64,000 bases of DNA from Patella vulgata (GCF_932274485.2 NC_065885.2:28843062-28907061); one strand, 5' to 3'; positions 33,238 to 46,361 are shown, counted from the stretch's first letter. Notes: generated by a model not told the origin, from the letters alone. Numbers and translations: made by a program.

Positions 33238-35571
33238 CTATAAAAGGTTAAAATTAACATTTGAGATGATTGGGTAAGCTCGGATTTAGCCTGGGGACCC
33301 CAGTCGTATTCGCCTTGAAGCCATGACAAGCATGACTAAATGACTTAGTTCAGAGGAAACAAAAAGAGACATTGAAGACAGACATCCGCTATGCAGCGTG
33401 ATATGTGGGACAATTTAAACGGGACAGCGGCGTCTTATTTCAAGTTCCAATTATCCAGGGTTCTAAGTCACGGGTGTCAAGGGCTTTTAGTCCCATTCTA
33501 GCAAGAAAACATATTTTATAGGGCATATAAAATCAATGCATAAAAGTTGTATTTGCTTGACCTTCCTGTGTTACATAATACAGTCCAAGAATCATATAAA
33601 TTCATTAATAATTAATTGAGAGAATTCATTACCTGCAGATGCATTTTCTTCTCCCAATCCCCTGTAATCACCACATTTTGGGAAACCAAGAGGAGTTTTC
33701 GGCTGCTTAGAAAATGATTCATTTAAGGCCATTGCCATTCCATCCATATGATGTATTTCAATGTGACAATGCATAAACCAAACCCCTGGATTATCCGCCT
33801 TGATTCTAACAACTACATAGCCTCCAGTCGGTACAATGATGGTATCCTTTCTGGGTGGATTCTTTAGTTCAAGACCAGGTATATTACCCCCTAACCACGA
33901 AGAGTTTGACCATGTGGCGTCATTGCAGAAACTTTGCTCTCTAGGAACACCACCCCGACAATCTATATCCATGTTATCTCCAGTTCTTTTACCGGTTGTA
34001 CTGTTGTACGGGGCATATCCCATCTTTACAACATAAAACGAATGACCATGCATATGTATTGGATGTGACCAGCCTCCTCCCTTAGCCATATTGGTAAACA
34101 CAAATTGATACACTTTACCATGATCAAGATTCAGTGTGTACAGGCATTTACATATTTTTTGGTCCCCACACTCTTCGCCACACTTAAGCTTTTCTAATTC
34201 ATGTGGCTGGGTTTGCGCCGAGACAGGTGGTAGTTCTAAAGCCCTTCCGTTAACAGACCCAGGCGTCCATGTAGTACCAGGAAACGCAAAATTGAGAAAG
34301 TGTTCAGCAGAGTTGTATGGGGACGTCGTGGGAGCGGGGTCGTCGTTAGGTAATGATTTTAGATCATCAAATGTCATACAAACGGTAAATTCCGCCGTTG
34401 GATAAAATGTAAAAGGACAGTTGATAACAAGACAAGGGTCGGATTCAGAGCAGCTTTTTCGACTTGATGTAGGTTCCTCATCTGCTGCACCATTATATCT
34501 TAGTATAGCTTCAGCAGTATGGTTCTTTTCTACTTCCAGCGTATGTGCTCGGATCCAGTAGTTTCCACTTGGTTTATCAGTTGTTATGTAGAAATCAAAT
34601 CGTTCACCCGGATTTATTACAACAGATTCAGCAGTCACTGGTTGTAAATCATAACCATCAGAAGCTATAACAGTTATATTATGTTCATCAATCGATATAC
34701 GAAAGGGATAAAGAGAACCAGTAGATATCCATCGAAATTTATGCTTTAAACCCGGGGATACATTAAATACATGCAGAGGGGCTTCATTGTGTTGACCAAT
34801 ATCATTATAATATCTGCCTTTGCCATTAATCAGCCCTGAGTGAAAACGGAACAAACTAAAATAGGACCCATCCAAGGAACTCGTACCTCCCAACTTTGTA
34901 CGATTCATATATATGCCGTAAACCATCCTATTATATCCCTCATCTGAATTCCAATCATGATTCCAATCATTTAGAACTGCCAAGTGTTCATACATTTCCA
35001 AGGCTTTCTTCTCGCGAATAATAAAAGCTCCATAAAGGCCCATTGATCGCTGAACACCGATGTGGGAATGATACCAAAAGGTGCCTCTAGGTTCTGCAGT
35101 GAAACGATATGTGAATGTCTGACCCGGCCCAATGGGACATTGGCTTATATACGACACACCGTCCATAAAAGGGGTGTTGGGTTGATGGAGACCATGCCAA
35201 TGTATTGAAGTGGCTTCACTTATCAAGTCGTTTTTGACATGAATTATTACCGTTTGACCTTCATAAACCTCTATTGAAGGACCTGGTAAGGTACCGTTGG
35301 CAACAATGACTAATTTTGAATTTTCCCAACCATCAGCAGAAATGATGTTACTTGTGTCTTTTATAGAATATTCCACGGAGGTTCTATTTTCGTTGTAGGG
35401 GTAAAGTCTTCCTCCCATTGGATATACAGCGGTTTTGTAGTCCATCATAGTAAGCTTGAATTTAACGTCCAACCAGAATTCACATGTATCGGCTGTCATG
35501 TCACACGTTGTACCTAACACAGCAGGTAACGGCAATGCCATCAACAACGCAACAAATTTAATTCCCATCAT
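33044..35571 (-). CDS. Laccase-type multicopper oxidase, membrane-anchored (laccase 2)
   Basis: Paralog of laccase 1 in opposite orientation, with the same O2-coupled oxidation of phenolics expected. Exons on - are 35571-33633 and 33237-33044, joined in phase 1 (GCATCTGCAG/GTAATG and TTTTATAG/ATTTC), giving 710 residues. A signal peptide spans residues 1-20 (ends AVLG). Copper motifs are HWHG (124-127), HSHIG (168-172), HPIHMHGHSF (503-512) and HCHIEIHHMDGM (601-612), with Cys602 the type 1 ligand and Met612 axial. The C-terminal helix is about Trp661-Phe683, followed by a longer tail of about 27 residues. TTTTTTTCAG precedes AATGATG, again implying a 5'-UTR intron. By eye the N-terminal domain is about 60-65% identical to laccase 1. 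All family key residues are present. Confidence 0.95.
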
Positions 35572-35919
35572 TCTGAAAAAAATAATTAAAAGTGAAATGT
35601 ATTCTCTTGAAGGTCTAAGTATATATATCTAAAATCATGACTAATTATAGAAAAAAGTAAAACTCAAAATGATCTCGGTGTATATCTGGAATCAAAGAAA
35701 GTGTAAAATTATAATACCAGTCAAAAAAAAAATATTTCACAAAGTAAAATAAATGATGTTCTCTGTGTCAAAGATTGCAATAATAATGATATGTGAAATA
35801 AACTCAAAACATTAAACACGTGTTTAAAATCTGTTACAGAATAATGATAGTGCACCAGGGGAAAACCTTGACTCTTGATTATGTAGTAGCAGGAATATTC
35901 GATGCCAGACGACAAAAGG
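35572..35919. other. Laccase 2 upstream sequence (likely 5'-UTR intron)
   Basis: Follows a splice acceptor directly before the ATG, so it is probably intronic. The 5' exon and promoter were not located. Confidence 0.4.
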
Positions 35920-36290
35920 TCAATCTGATTAAAATACAGATCTATATTTCGTTTCGTTTTTTATACTTTCGATGGCCTACACTACATGAAGATCTGACAA
36001 GTTGTACTCGAAAGTCGTGTCAGGGGTCGTACGAGCGGCTTTTGACCCCTTGACGCCTGACATTGATTAATGAATCAGCGTTGGCGTTTCTAGTGGTTTA
36101 CCCACAGTTCCGTGCATGTCACGCCAAGAAGTCGCCGTAACAGACTGTTTCATTGGCTTATCCCTCACTTCAACCAAAACGCCGGTAATTTAACAACTCT
36201 TCCAGATCCTTGTGAAGTAAAGACAAGTGAAACGAAATTTTGAACTATAAAACACGAAACGAAATAGGATCTTTGTTTTGATCAGATTGA
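35920..36290. mobile_element. MITE G2, complete with target duplication
   Basis: Ends are TCAATCTGATTAAAA and its complement-like TTTTGATCAGATTGA, extended by TTTCGTTTCGT on both sides, so the inverted repeats run about 45 bp. CAAAAGG flanks both sides (35913-35919 and 36291-36297). The duplication can be read as 7 to 9 bp because GA overlaps the terminal repeat. No open frame; a MULE- or hAT-like origin would fit that length. Confidence 0.85.
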
Positions 36291-36299
36291 CAAAAGGTA

Positions 36300-37392
36300 A
36301 GGCAAGTGGAGAAGATGGTTTATCATATACCCCGACAAATCAGTCCTTTATTTGGTCTCATCGCCACTTTTCTACACCAGTTTCAAAAGGTTCATCCTTG
36401 TCCGAACAGCAGCAAACAATTGTTTGAAAAATCACAGCCGCTTAAATGAAACCCGTGACCCGTATAGAAATATTACTAGTTCTTAATAGTAATTGAGACA
36501 ATAACTCTCATATAATTGGTTTGGCTAGAAAAATATGTCAACATGTGTGTATGTTAGATGGTGGGAGACGATTACTAGTTTTTACCGATAGGGTTTATCT
36601 TTATGACTAGTTGAACAATTCAAGCAGGCTTAAGATTAATCTACGAACGTCGTGTGGCGAGACGAGCGTATAGGGCAATATAGTAGTGACCATCCTTCAT
36701 TTTGTGCCGTAATAAAATAGCCTTATCTAAAACCATTTGTTAAATGTGTATACCCTTTTTACTTAAATCTTTGTTGGTTTTTTAATATTATTTCTAGTAT
36801 GATAGCGTAGTGTAATCTCCCAATGCCTTGTACAATTAAGGTAAGATGCATACATCTGAGACAAGCGTAAATGTAATCATAATCATGCATTTTACTTAAA
36901 TTGGAGCCATGCAGTTAGAGCACAGGAAGCGTAAATTGCTCAGTAATCAATTAGTTTTGGTTTTATTTACGTAATACATGCTGCCTTTTGTATACCTTGC
37001 ATTTCGGAGCCCCCCACCCTTCTCGAAGTCAACATCGTAAACGCGATAGTCTACATTTTATCACGGATTTATTTCAAAATTGGTGCGTGTGATTGACAAA
37101 CTTTTATTCATATTCAGTAATCCGTGACATTCTGTTCCGAAGTTACCCCGCTTTGTCCTAAATTTATATGAACGCGATAGTGGCTACAATTTTTCACAGA
37201 TTTATTTCTGAAATACGACGAGACCTAATACTCAGTTTTCCGTCCTTCTTTTGAAACATGTAAGCACATCTTGCATGACAACTGTTAAGAAACACGAGCG
37301 GTATTTTATCTGCACATACGTCCAAAATAGAAAGTGGTGGCACTGACATTTATTTTTCAACAAGTGATAATGAAACAATATGAATTGTCAAT
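36300..37392. other. Intergenic with two family D words
   Basis: GTAAACGCGATAGTCTACA (about 37035) and GAACGCGATAGTGGCTACA (about 37170) are family D cores. Otherwise no gene or repeat recognised. Confidence 0.5.
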
Positions 37393-37893
37393 CGTTAAAC
37401 ATGCATTATGCAAGAGCTAAATCTGATTATTGCAAGTCTTAATTTAGGCTTCAGATGTTATAGAAATTATAAATTAGATCTTTATTTAAACAACAAGACC
37501 AAAATCAACTCTGTAGACCCACGGATGGCTCGGCTACAGCTCGGATTTAAATAGGATTTCACTAATTGATTCACTGATGAAAATACGTCTGTTAGATCGA
37601 GGCTAAATGATAGAGTGTACTTAGCGAGGCCGCTGTAAAGCTTTTCCGTATGCCATTGAAAACTTTACTTGATAATCGAGATATGTAGGTGGAGTTAACG
37701 CCTGTCAATCAAACGATCAGCGAAGGTGAAGACACAATTCGCTACCATTTCTAGCCAAATATTACAACGATGATAACTATGTTCAGAATAAAGTAATTTG
37801 ACTGAATTTTTCAATATATTCTTCTTTCATCATCTACTTTTGAACTGTTATAGCAAGAATGGCCAACTCTCTATAAAAAATCTCCCATAATGT
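37393..37893 (-). mobile_element. MITE F2
   Basis: Ends GCATTATGCAAGAGCTAAAT and complement of CTCCCATAATGT match family F. The interior shares TTAGGCTTCAGATGTTATAG with the copy at 53.4 kb and TATAGCAAGAATGGCCAACT (in complement) with 44.9 kb. Confidence 0.7.
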
Positions 37894-40800
37894 ATCTTTA
37901 ACTGACTCAAAATGATTCTTGATTTTCCCTTGTCAAAAATAACACGTGTTGTTTCATCTCTATTTAGGTGTGGAAATACAGAAATACATTACCATATCAG
38001 TCGGTTTGGGACAATCAATTCATGCCCAGAGAGCTAAGTATAAACTGAAAACAAACGTATTAAAAAGAATTTATAAATTCTAATTTCGTAAAGGAAGCGA
38101 ATGCCATAGTCTGTAACAAAGCTTCGCTTCATTTCAGCCATCTACTTTGAGAACGACAGCAACGCTCATTCCCGTTTGCCCTGATGAACTCCTCAGAGAA
38201 GTTTAATAAATTTTAGACGTGAAAAGGACCAAACTGGAATCAACTTTGAGAGCTACTTCTACATTAGGATATGCCGCCGTCAACCGGGTTTTGTGAATTA
38301 GACAATATCGTAAAAACCGTTTTGAAAATAATAGCTAAGGTCTATGATAGTCCATCTGAGGCGCGATGGCATTATCAATGACAACTGAGTGAGATTCGTG
38401 AAGTAGAGAAAATATGCTTAAAAAAGATATACAATTCATTTTGCTCCGATTTTTTACTTGGGTCGTAGGCACCCGCCTACACCATATCATTATTCCTACC
38501 TATCTCTCCAAGTACTAACGTCCAGCTTTATATAACATGAACAGTTACCTGCCAAATTTATTCGTTCTAATTTCTATAATTGACATAATTAACCCCGAGG
38601 AATAAAATATATCTTCTGGTTACAAATCAACACATCTTTAAACGTCGGTTTAACCGATTGTACAGCTACTGAATTTTATATTAGAAGTTGGACACGTAGC
38701 CTATGCAATTGAAACCTGTGTGCACTTGTGCCGTAAATTGAAACTCGTTATCTTTGAACGGACGCCTTGACGAAACGGTCAGAGTGCATTTATTTGTTAC
38801 ACTAATTCTGACTTCTTGTCCCTTTAAAATATAACGGTTGAATCCCAGGAAATGATATGTTTAACGATCGTCATATCAAGAGGTTTATAAATATTGTTCA
38901 GCGAAATGTTTTGTATTTTATGGCATACTTTGTATAGTCGGCAGTGTTTAGTCAGTACAGCCGTATCTAAAGTACAATATTTACTCTCTGGGGTCATCTC
39001 ATTCATGGATAGGGTTTCGTCCTATTCATTTCATCTAATTTATATTCACTTGTTAAAATATAACATAGTTATGACGGAGTGCAAGTCCTTACGAGAATGT
39101 GATTCAAAACTACTATGTTTTTTGAACTTTCAGGTAAATAAACTGTCCAATCTGTACCTTGTACTACATTAACATCTGATATTTTGCTTGAGGTCGGCGT
39201 TCAGATCACATGAATTGTTTGAATAATCACATTGTCTGTAGGCTTTTTAAATGAATTTTTATATAGCCTATTTAGAAATTGGTGGTTTAGGGTTTATAAG
39301 CATTTGTAAATCAATTGTCTATATAAATGTTAGAACAACGTGATTACAAAATATTGGTTAGATTATAATGTAAAGTAAATCAGAAATAAATTAACAAAAC
39401 TTAATTGTGTTCCAATTTTTATTCGATTGGCACATTGTTTAGTATTAAGTGTATGTTCGCGTCCGATGTCGGGTGGCGTATCATTGATTGAACCATTGAT
39501 CTCCAAGAGAAACTGTTCCAAGAAACAAAAGTCATTCCATTCTTCCATAATTAAGAAAATGAAAATTGGCTAAATATCTGGCCTATATGAAATAAATGTA
39601 AACGATGGATTAAAGCTAGCTGTAATATTGTAACGTCGACGTGGTCTCCGCTACAATTGCTACATTCATTGATGCTTTCCGCATTTAAAAATAGCTTTCG
39701 ACCAATAATTTTCAACACATATCGTCATAACTTCTATTAAAATAAAAGCTTTTATAACAATAAAGTATGAACAATTAAAATGGAAACTAAACACTTTCTC
39801 TTTGAGGTAACGTGTTTTATCTTCTTGAAGTGACCATGGCGTTACGTAAAATCTCGCGTAGTAGTTTAATGATTCAAAGTCATAGAATTACGCGGTAAGG
39901 TTTCACTTTATTTCAATGTGGATTAGTGAATTGGTTATTGGTATGTAATGTGATGTAAGTCTGTTAAACTATGTAGTGCCTTTGGGACCAGATTAATTGG
40001 AAATTAAGAGAGCTATATCTCTATAACATTTTTTGTAATGAGTGGCCGGAGTGAAAAACGGAAACTATCGTACCATTTCTAGCTAGCTGTTAGCCTGTTC
40101 CTGTTTGAATTTCTCTATCTTACTTAGATGATACTACCACATGAAGTTTATGGATGCCGGAACCGAAACCGGAATGTACAGCAAATCGAGGTTGGCTGTG
40201 TGATGACAAAGTACTATAACCGTACAGTATTTAAATAATACTTTAATAATTTTAAAAATTTAAGCCTTCGAATTTAATCCAAAGCAATTCCATATTATAA
40301 CTATGGGATTGTACTTGATACATTAGTCTTTAAGGTCTATCCGACTTAATAGGTACTAGCCAGTATGGTCCTGTGATTGAAGATAATTATTATTATTAGC
40401 TTCCATTATTAAAGAATTGAAGTTCGATTAATTTGAAAAACTTGTTGCGGTATGTACGATTAGTACTTATTTCAGTTTTTTCTCCCAGTAATGCCAAAAA
40501 TAGTTGCAAACGACACATCATATTCAAATTCTAAATTTGATGTAAATATACGAAAATATGTACACCAACCTGTCATACCGCTACACGGTTTTCCAATCTG
40601 TTCTCCCGATTGCTTCTTCCATCCAAATTACGAGTAATAGAGCGTTGTCCATGTGCAAGTGGTTGGCGACATATAATTAAATGTATTGCAGCTGTTCAAG
40701 AATGCCCCGTAAAAACAAAACTGTGACTATCTTTAAAATTGATTTCATTTTTGAGAAGGTGCCTGGTGTCAGTCATTTCTAATAGCCTTATTTACGCCCT

Positions 40801-40984
40801 CTATGAACAGAATATTTGTAGACAGGCATTGCATCCGTAGAACGGTAGATAAATCCGTGTCAAGTTCTCAGAAAGCCTCGAGATGGCCGTGGACTATCAA
40901 AATAGGCATTAACAATAAGACTGTATTAGATTATCGTTGGCTGCTTCATAAACTTAATTCACACGATGTATGAATATGATTATT
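37894..40984. other. Long stretch with nothing recognised
   Basis: About 3.1 kb without recognisable genes, known repeats or tandem structure. Open frames are all under 95 residues and none resembles a known protein. It could hold undetected small exons or unique intergenic DNA. Confidence 0.45.
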
Positions 40985-41575
40985 CACTTTAGGTTTGGGA
41001 ACATCGAATACACTGCTAAAATACATGTATATATTTATAATAAAACTAAGTACACAGGAACAAAATATCCTGAATGTTACCTACCTGTTAAGAGACTCGG
41101 GACGTCTGATTTTCAGTTATATAGAGTATATGGCTAAACCTATTTAAATCGACAATACTATATTTAAAGTGACAGTACGATATATAGACAATATTTAGAA
41201 TAATGTCACGTGAATCTGTATTATGTAAACAGGACAGGATCAAGACATTTAGATTAAATAATGTGGGACTAGTTTAGCTGGAAAGTGATATAAAAAGAAC
41301 ACGGCATTATATTACTATTTAACACGTATCACATCATTCAGAATAGTGTTCACGATTCGCTTTACAATACAAACATACACATTTATTAGATAGGTTATAA
41401 CTAAGATGAAAATAGATACACAATAATTGATACTCGGGAATAAAGTCATTAAACAAAGTTGATAAAATACAATTTTTTTAAAAAAAAAGAGATACCGTAA
41501 TGGAAATTGAGAGCTTATTCTAAAAAGTGGAAGCTTATTCAATAATAGAAAAATAGCGTTCACCACATGAACTCG
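40985..41575. repeat. Family H dispersed repeat, long copy
   Basis: TGTTACCTACCTGTTAAGAG, ACCTATTTAAATCGACA, CAATATTTAGAATAATGT and CTGGAAAGTGATA occur in order and recur at 52.25-52.82 kb over about 580 bp. Shorter copies lie at 41650-41790 and 47535-47690. Confidence 0.75.
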
Positions 41576-41649
41576 TTCGTTGCTTAAATCTTACCGTTGC
41601 TTCTCCCTTGGGTGTTTCCCGAAACACTTGCCAGATGAGCCAAATAGTT

Positions 41650-41790
41650 AAAGTGACAGTACGAAGTATAAACAATATTTAGAATAATGTAACATGCATC
41701 TTTATTATGTAAACAGGACTTGATTAATGTGGAACCAGTTTAGTTGGAATGTGATATAAAACGAACGAGGCATTATATTAAGCTTTCGTG
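41650..41790. repeat. Family H, partial copy
   Basis: AAAGTGACAGTACGA, CAATATTTAGAATAATGTAA and TTGGAATGTGATATAAAACG match the middle of the copy just before it, in the same orientation. Confidence 0.7.
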
Positions 41791-42009
41791 TTCCTGTTAG
41801 GATTGTTAAGATTATTAAGCGTTCATATTACATATCACAGCTTATTGTTTCTGTCAAGATTATTATTATTTTTGTTGTCTTTTTGTTTTGTTTTGATATT
41901 TTCCCATAAATCTTATATCTCAGAATCTAACCATGGGATAATGACTAGAGAAGCCTAGTCGAAACGTCGCTCAGTAATAAGCAGTAATTGTATTCCATAG
42001 AATTGTGAC

Positions 42010-43850
42010 CTGTATAGAAATGTATAGTCGAAACTTTGTTATTTTTGACCTATTTTACTAATTCTTTTTTCTTTGAGTACCTCGACGAAATTCATTTTCA
42101 CTTGCAATTTCAGATTTTTCAAAATTCGTCGCTGCGATTTCGTCCCGGGGGTTGAGACCAACTTGACAACTTCTTTAATATCTGTACGATTTTCATGAAA
42201 TTTGGAACGTATGTAGATCTTACTGATGCGACTTGAAAATACCATGAGAAATTATCTCCCCTTGGAGAAATTATGGATTAAAGTTTTAAAAAAAAGCGGT
42301 AAAATATTAGTCAGATTTCTTTGAATTTTTTTTCTGTACAAGCTAAGACATTACTGTTGCGTACACAAAATCAATCTGTTTCACAGAGGATTACGAAAGT
42401 CTTCTAATATCTCTGTAAAAGATGACTGCCTTCAACATCTGACGTTACATCACATGGCGTCAGTCTTGCGCGTGCATTGGTTACATAAGACGTTACTGGT
42501 TCGGGCAAAATGGCGCCTTTTACTTATTTTAATACCCATTGTGGGAAATATTTTTTACCTACAAATACTTCAAACGGCTTTACTTATTTTTCTAATACAT
42601 ATAAAAAATGTTTCAGAATTTAATTTGTCGGAGGAAAAAAGTTAATATTTGTGACTCATTAAGTCGCATCGATGCCATCCTTATCAGTGATTGTAGCGGC
42701 CTAGCGAATATTCACTGATGATCAGTGTGACACAAAATATGACGTCTATCTATCGAACCGGAAGTGCCACCATCTTGAAACGTGAAAAATACCTAAGGCT
42801 TTTGCGATATTTTACTGACAGATATAGGGGCTTACATTTTCTGAATCCTAGAAGGAATGTCTAACAAACGGTCAGACCAGATTTTAGGTCAAATCAGTGA
42901 TTGTAGCGGCCTAGCGAATATTCACTGATGATCAGTGTGACACAAAATATGACGTCTATCTATCGAACCGGAAGTACCTCCATCTTGAAACGTGAATAAT
43001 ACCTAAGGCTTTTGCGATATTTTACTGACAGATATAGGGGTTTACATTTTCTGAATCCTAGAAGGAATGCCTAACAAACGGTCAGACCAGATTTTAGGTC
43101 AAATCAGTAAATTTTGAAAATTAAGTAATTAAATAGCTTTGTCGATACGAAAAAGGTCAAAGGCGAAATTCGAAATTTTGAAATACCAAAAATTCGAATC
43201 TTATCTCGGCTATCCTGAAATGTATTCATTTCGGAAATAGGAGATGAATTGTTTATTTTAACGGCCGTTAACGTGGATTTTTGACTTTTTATATTCAATT
43301 CAAAATAGTGACGGCCAGTTGACCGAAATTGGTGGTGAGTTTTGATTGAATATATTTTCAAAACGTTTTACGAATGCGAATTCACCGAGTTTTACGAACG
43401 AAAGAACTGACGATACATAGTCGTAACTTTGTGGATATTTGACCTATTTTATCAATTCATTTTTCTCTGAGTACCTTGACATAATGATTTTCACCTGCAA
43501 TTTTCGAATTTCGAAAATTCGTCCGCTGTGTTTTCGTCCCGGACGTTGAGATCAACTTTACAACTTCTTTATTATTTGCACGATTTTCATGAAATTTGGA
43601 ATGTAAGGAGATCTAACTTATCTCCCCTTGGATAAATTAAGGATCAAAGTCTTTAAAAATAAAATCTACAAAAAGTTACTCATATTGCCATGAAATAATG
43701 ATGCGTACATGGAACCAGAAGTACCACCATCTTGAAACGTGAAAAATCCTTAAGGCTTTTGCGATATTTTACTTTACATTTTCTTAATCCTATAAGGAAT
43801 GCCTAAAAAACGTTCAGAGCAGAATTTTGATTTAGGTCAACCCATGGGCA
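42010..43850 (+). repeat. Nested tandem duplication, about 1.4 kb outer and 210 bp inner period
   Basis: A block at 42020-42290 (TTTGACCTATTTTACTAATTC to TTATCTCCCCTTGGA) recurs at 43430-43645. Between them, a 210-bp unit beginning TCAGTGATTGTAGCGGCC (42684) is repeated at 42894 with very few differences, and part of it returns at 43700-43840. The open frames at 42039-42245 and 43104-43361 on - lie inside the repeats and are not genes. Confidence 0.85.
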
Positions 43851-43859
43851 CCATTTGAA

Positions 43860-44868
43860 TTGTTTTAACCGATTTTAATTAAAAAAAATTCTTGTTATAT
43901 AACCCATGACATGTGACAGGAAGTGACCGTGAATTTGAAAGCTTTCATATCTGCTTGCCAGATCTAGTTACGTACCTTCGGTCGAAACACTAATTGTTTT
44001 CGTAAGAGTATTTATTACATGTTTCAGAGGAAGGTCCGCAACATGTATTGTTTTCATAAGTGTTCTTATTACCTTCGCTCGAAACACGTATTGTTTCTAT
44101 AAGTGTTTTTATTTTTGTTCGTGTGTGTGGAATTTAGTCAGTCTATGCAGCCAAAACTGTACCTGATGCAAACATTCTGCCAACGTAGATGTGGTTGGCC
44201 CCCTTGCATCTATTTATTAAATATGGGTCAATTTTGGATTTTTGATTCTTTGGACGAATTACATATGGGCTCTAAGGGTGTTTAGAAATTCGGAAATTTC
44301 GATTAATATTAGCATCAAAGATTTGCGAAAGTTTTCTTCATCATTTTTTCGACATTCAAGATGGCATATCTCCGTCACTATTTGAGGTATCAAGTTGAAA
44401 CTTAGTAGGAATATGGAACACATCGATGTCTTCCAAATGGCATTTAAAAAATTATGTGACGGCTTCCGGAAATTTACGAGGCGTTCAGATTTTTCCCGAA
44501 CGTGAATAATTCTCTCCATTTTAAAAATAGACTATAAATGACACATGGTGGTGTTAGACCATTTGGCCGCCATATTGGATTTAAAACAAAACCCTTCAAA
44601 TTAATATTCAGTCGCCATTTTGAGTCCGATTTTCGAAAAGCTTTTTTTTGAACCTACTATGGCAACAATTCTTTGCATATATGATGACCCGGACGTTTAC
44701 TGACAAATAATTTCAAAATGTTCTATACTCGTAAGCAAAAATAGTAAATTTAGTAGACCTATAGATGAAAGATATTGAAAATGAATCAACTGTAGATGTA
44801 AATATGGTGCTCTCACTGACGTCCGTGTGTAACATGCCGGAGGCGATGTGTTTTTTCGTTTATTAATA
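43860..44868. other. Intergenic, nothing recognised
   Basis: A weak short duplication (ACGTATTGTTT(C/T)(A/C)TAAGTGTT) lies at 44040-44110. No gene recognised. Confidence 0.4.
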
Positions 44869-45240
44869 CATTATGTAAGATTTAGATAAAGGGCTAGCCA
44901 TTCTTGCTATAATAGTTCGAAAATAGATAATGTAAAATGAATAATTCGAAAATTCCATTCATATTACTCTATTGCGAGCGAAGATATTAACCTTTGAAGG
45001 TTTGACAAGACGTGTGGAATAATTTCAACCACCGTACTGGTTGTTCGAAGCTAAGTCTTGCTCCTCCATTTTTAGCTTAAATCAAAATATGACTGAACTG
45101 TTCTTATGTATTTAATATCGGAGAAATCCGATGCTATCGGGAGTTGATTGTGGCCTGGATAATTTATAATTTAGAAAACATTTCAGGCCGAAAGAAAGAC
45201 CTGCAATAGGCAGATTTAGCTCTGCATAACATGTTAACTT
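44869..45240 (+). mobile_element. MITE F3
   Basis: Begins ACATTATGTAAGATTTAG and ends with GGCAGATTTAGCTCTGCATAA. Internal words AAGAAAGACCTGCAATAGGC and GAGTTGATTGTGG match the copy at 58.0-58.39 kb. Confidence 0.75.
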
Positions 45241-45244
45241 AGTT

Positions 45245-46060
45245 ATGTAATCCGGTATCACTTGTATTCACGGTGTGTTATTCATACCCGATGTTTTTCT
45301 CTTATGATTATCTTACTCATATTTTAATTATCTAAATACTTATTCGCGAATGTAGCAGGTATAGCCCATTTTTTTCTGAGATGACGGCTATTGGAATCTT
45401 GTCAAAACGTACTGTGTGAATAATTGTAATCCACGAGGAACTTTTTTGCCGAACACTGGACCTCGTGGTTACCGAGTAAACACCATGGCAAATGAGCCAC
45501 AACGGCATACCTTGTTTGAAGACATAAAATCCAAATCCCTATTTTGCGTATTGCGAAAATAACCAGAATGAACACGTGACTGTTTTAGGCCATTGAGTTT
45601 GGAACCGGGCAATTCACGCTTCGTCGCCGCCCTGCACTAACATGTATGTGTTATCAAAGTAACCAGCATGACTCCGTGAAAGTTTTAGATCATCGAATTT
45701 GAGCCCCGGGCAAATTGGGTCTGGACCCCGGGCGAATAAAGATTCGTCACGCTTATATAGTCAATTGTTTCTTGTAGAATTACGTTATTATCAACTGTGT
45801 GTAGAGATAAATCTTTCGCATCTCTGCGCATTTAAATTGTGTATGCTTGATAACGGCTATTGACATCTTGTCAAAACTTTCCGATATGTATAATATTAGT
45901 AAATTTTATATTACTGCCTTTGAAATCCCTTATTATCCATAGTGTAATGTTGGTAAAAAAATAAAAATACAATTGCTTTATAATACTATACTCAGTAATG
46001 CATGGTGAAACACGACAGTACTCTTTGGAGTTCTAGTTATTATTATTATAATTAAACACC
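45245..46060. other. Intergenic with a weak tRNA-like head
   Basis: On - near 45450-45516 the words TGGCTCATTTGCC and GGTCCAGTGTTCG resemble A and B boxes, possibly an old SINE head. A loose duplication (TAACCAG(A/C)ATGA with CCGGGCAA) spans 45560-45745. No gene recognised. Confidence 0.3.
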
Positions 46061-46073
46061 TGTATAGCGCATC

Positions 46074-46361
46074 CAGATTTTCCGACGTGGTTTCCCCTTG
46101 TCAGTGATGCAGGACGGAGGGCCTGACAAGGACAGCTGTCTAGTCGTTCGGATGGGGCGAAAAACCGAGGTCCCGTGTACATATTGGCGTGCACGTAAAA
46201 TATCCCTTGGCAGTTGGAATTCGATATAAGAGTAGGCCGTAGCCCGCTGCTCGGGCAAAATTTCTCTCATAGCACACTGTATGGCGTATGCCCGTCTTCA
46301 TTAGCCCAGTTTAAGAGCAGAACAGTAGGACGTTAAACCCCATTTCATTTCATTTCATTTC
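46074..46361 (+). mobile_element. 5'-truncated SINE with target duplication
   Basis: The body runs from CAGATTTTCCGACG to the tail CCCCATTTCATTTCATTTC. GTATAGCGCATC flanks it at 46062-46073 and 46362-46373, a 12-bp duplication. The tRNA-like head is absent, so truncation took place at insertion. Confidence 0.9.

Noticed and set aside
41925-41990. Retroelement 3' tail with CCTAGTCGAAACGTCGC
   Set aside because: The word resembles such tails, but no coding part or second end is present, so it is too short to annotate.
45448-45516. SINE head of a second family
   Set aside because: A and B boxes are only approximate and no body or target duplication follows.
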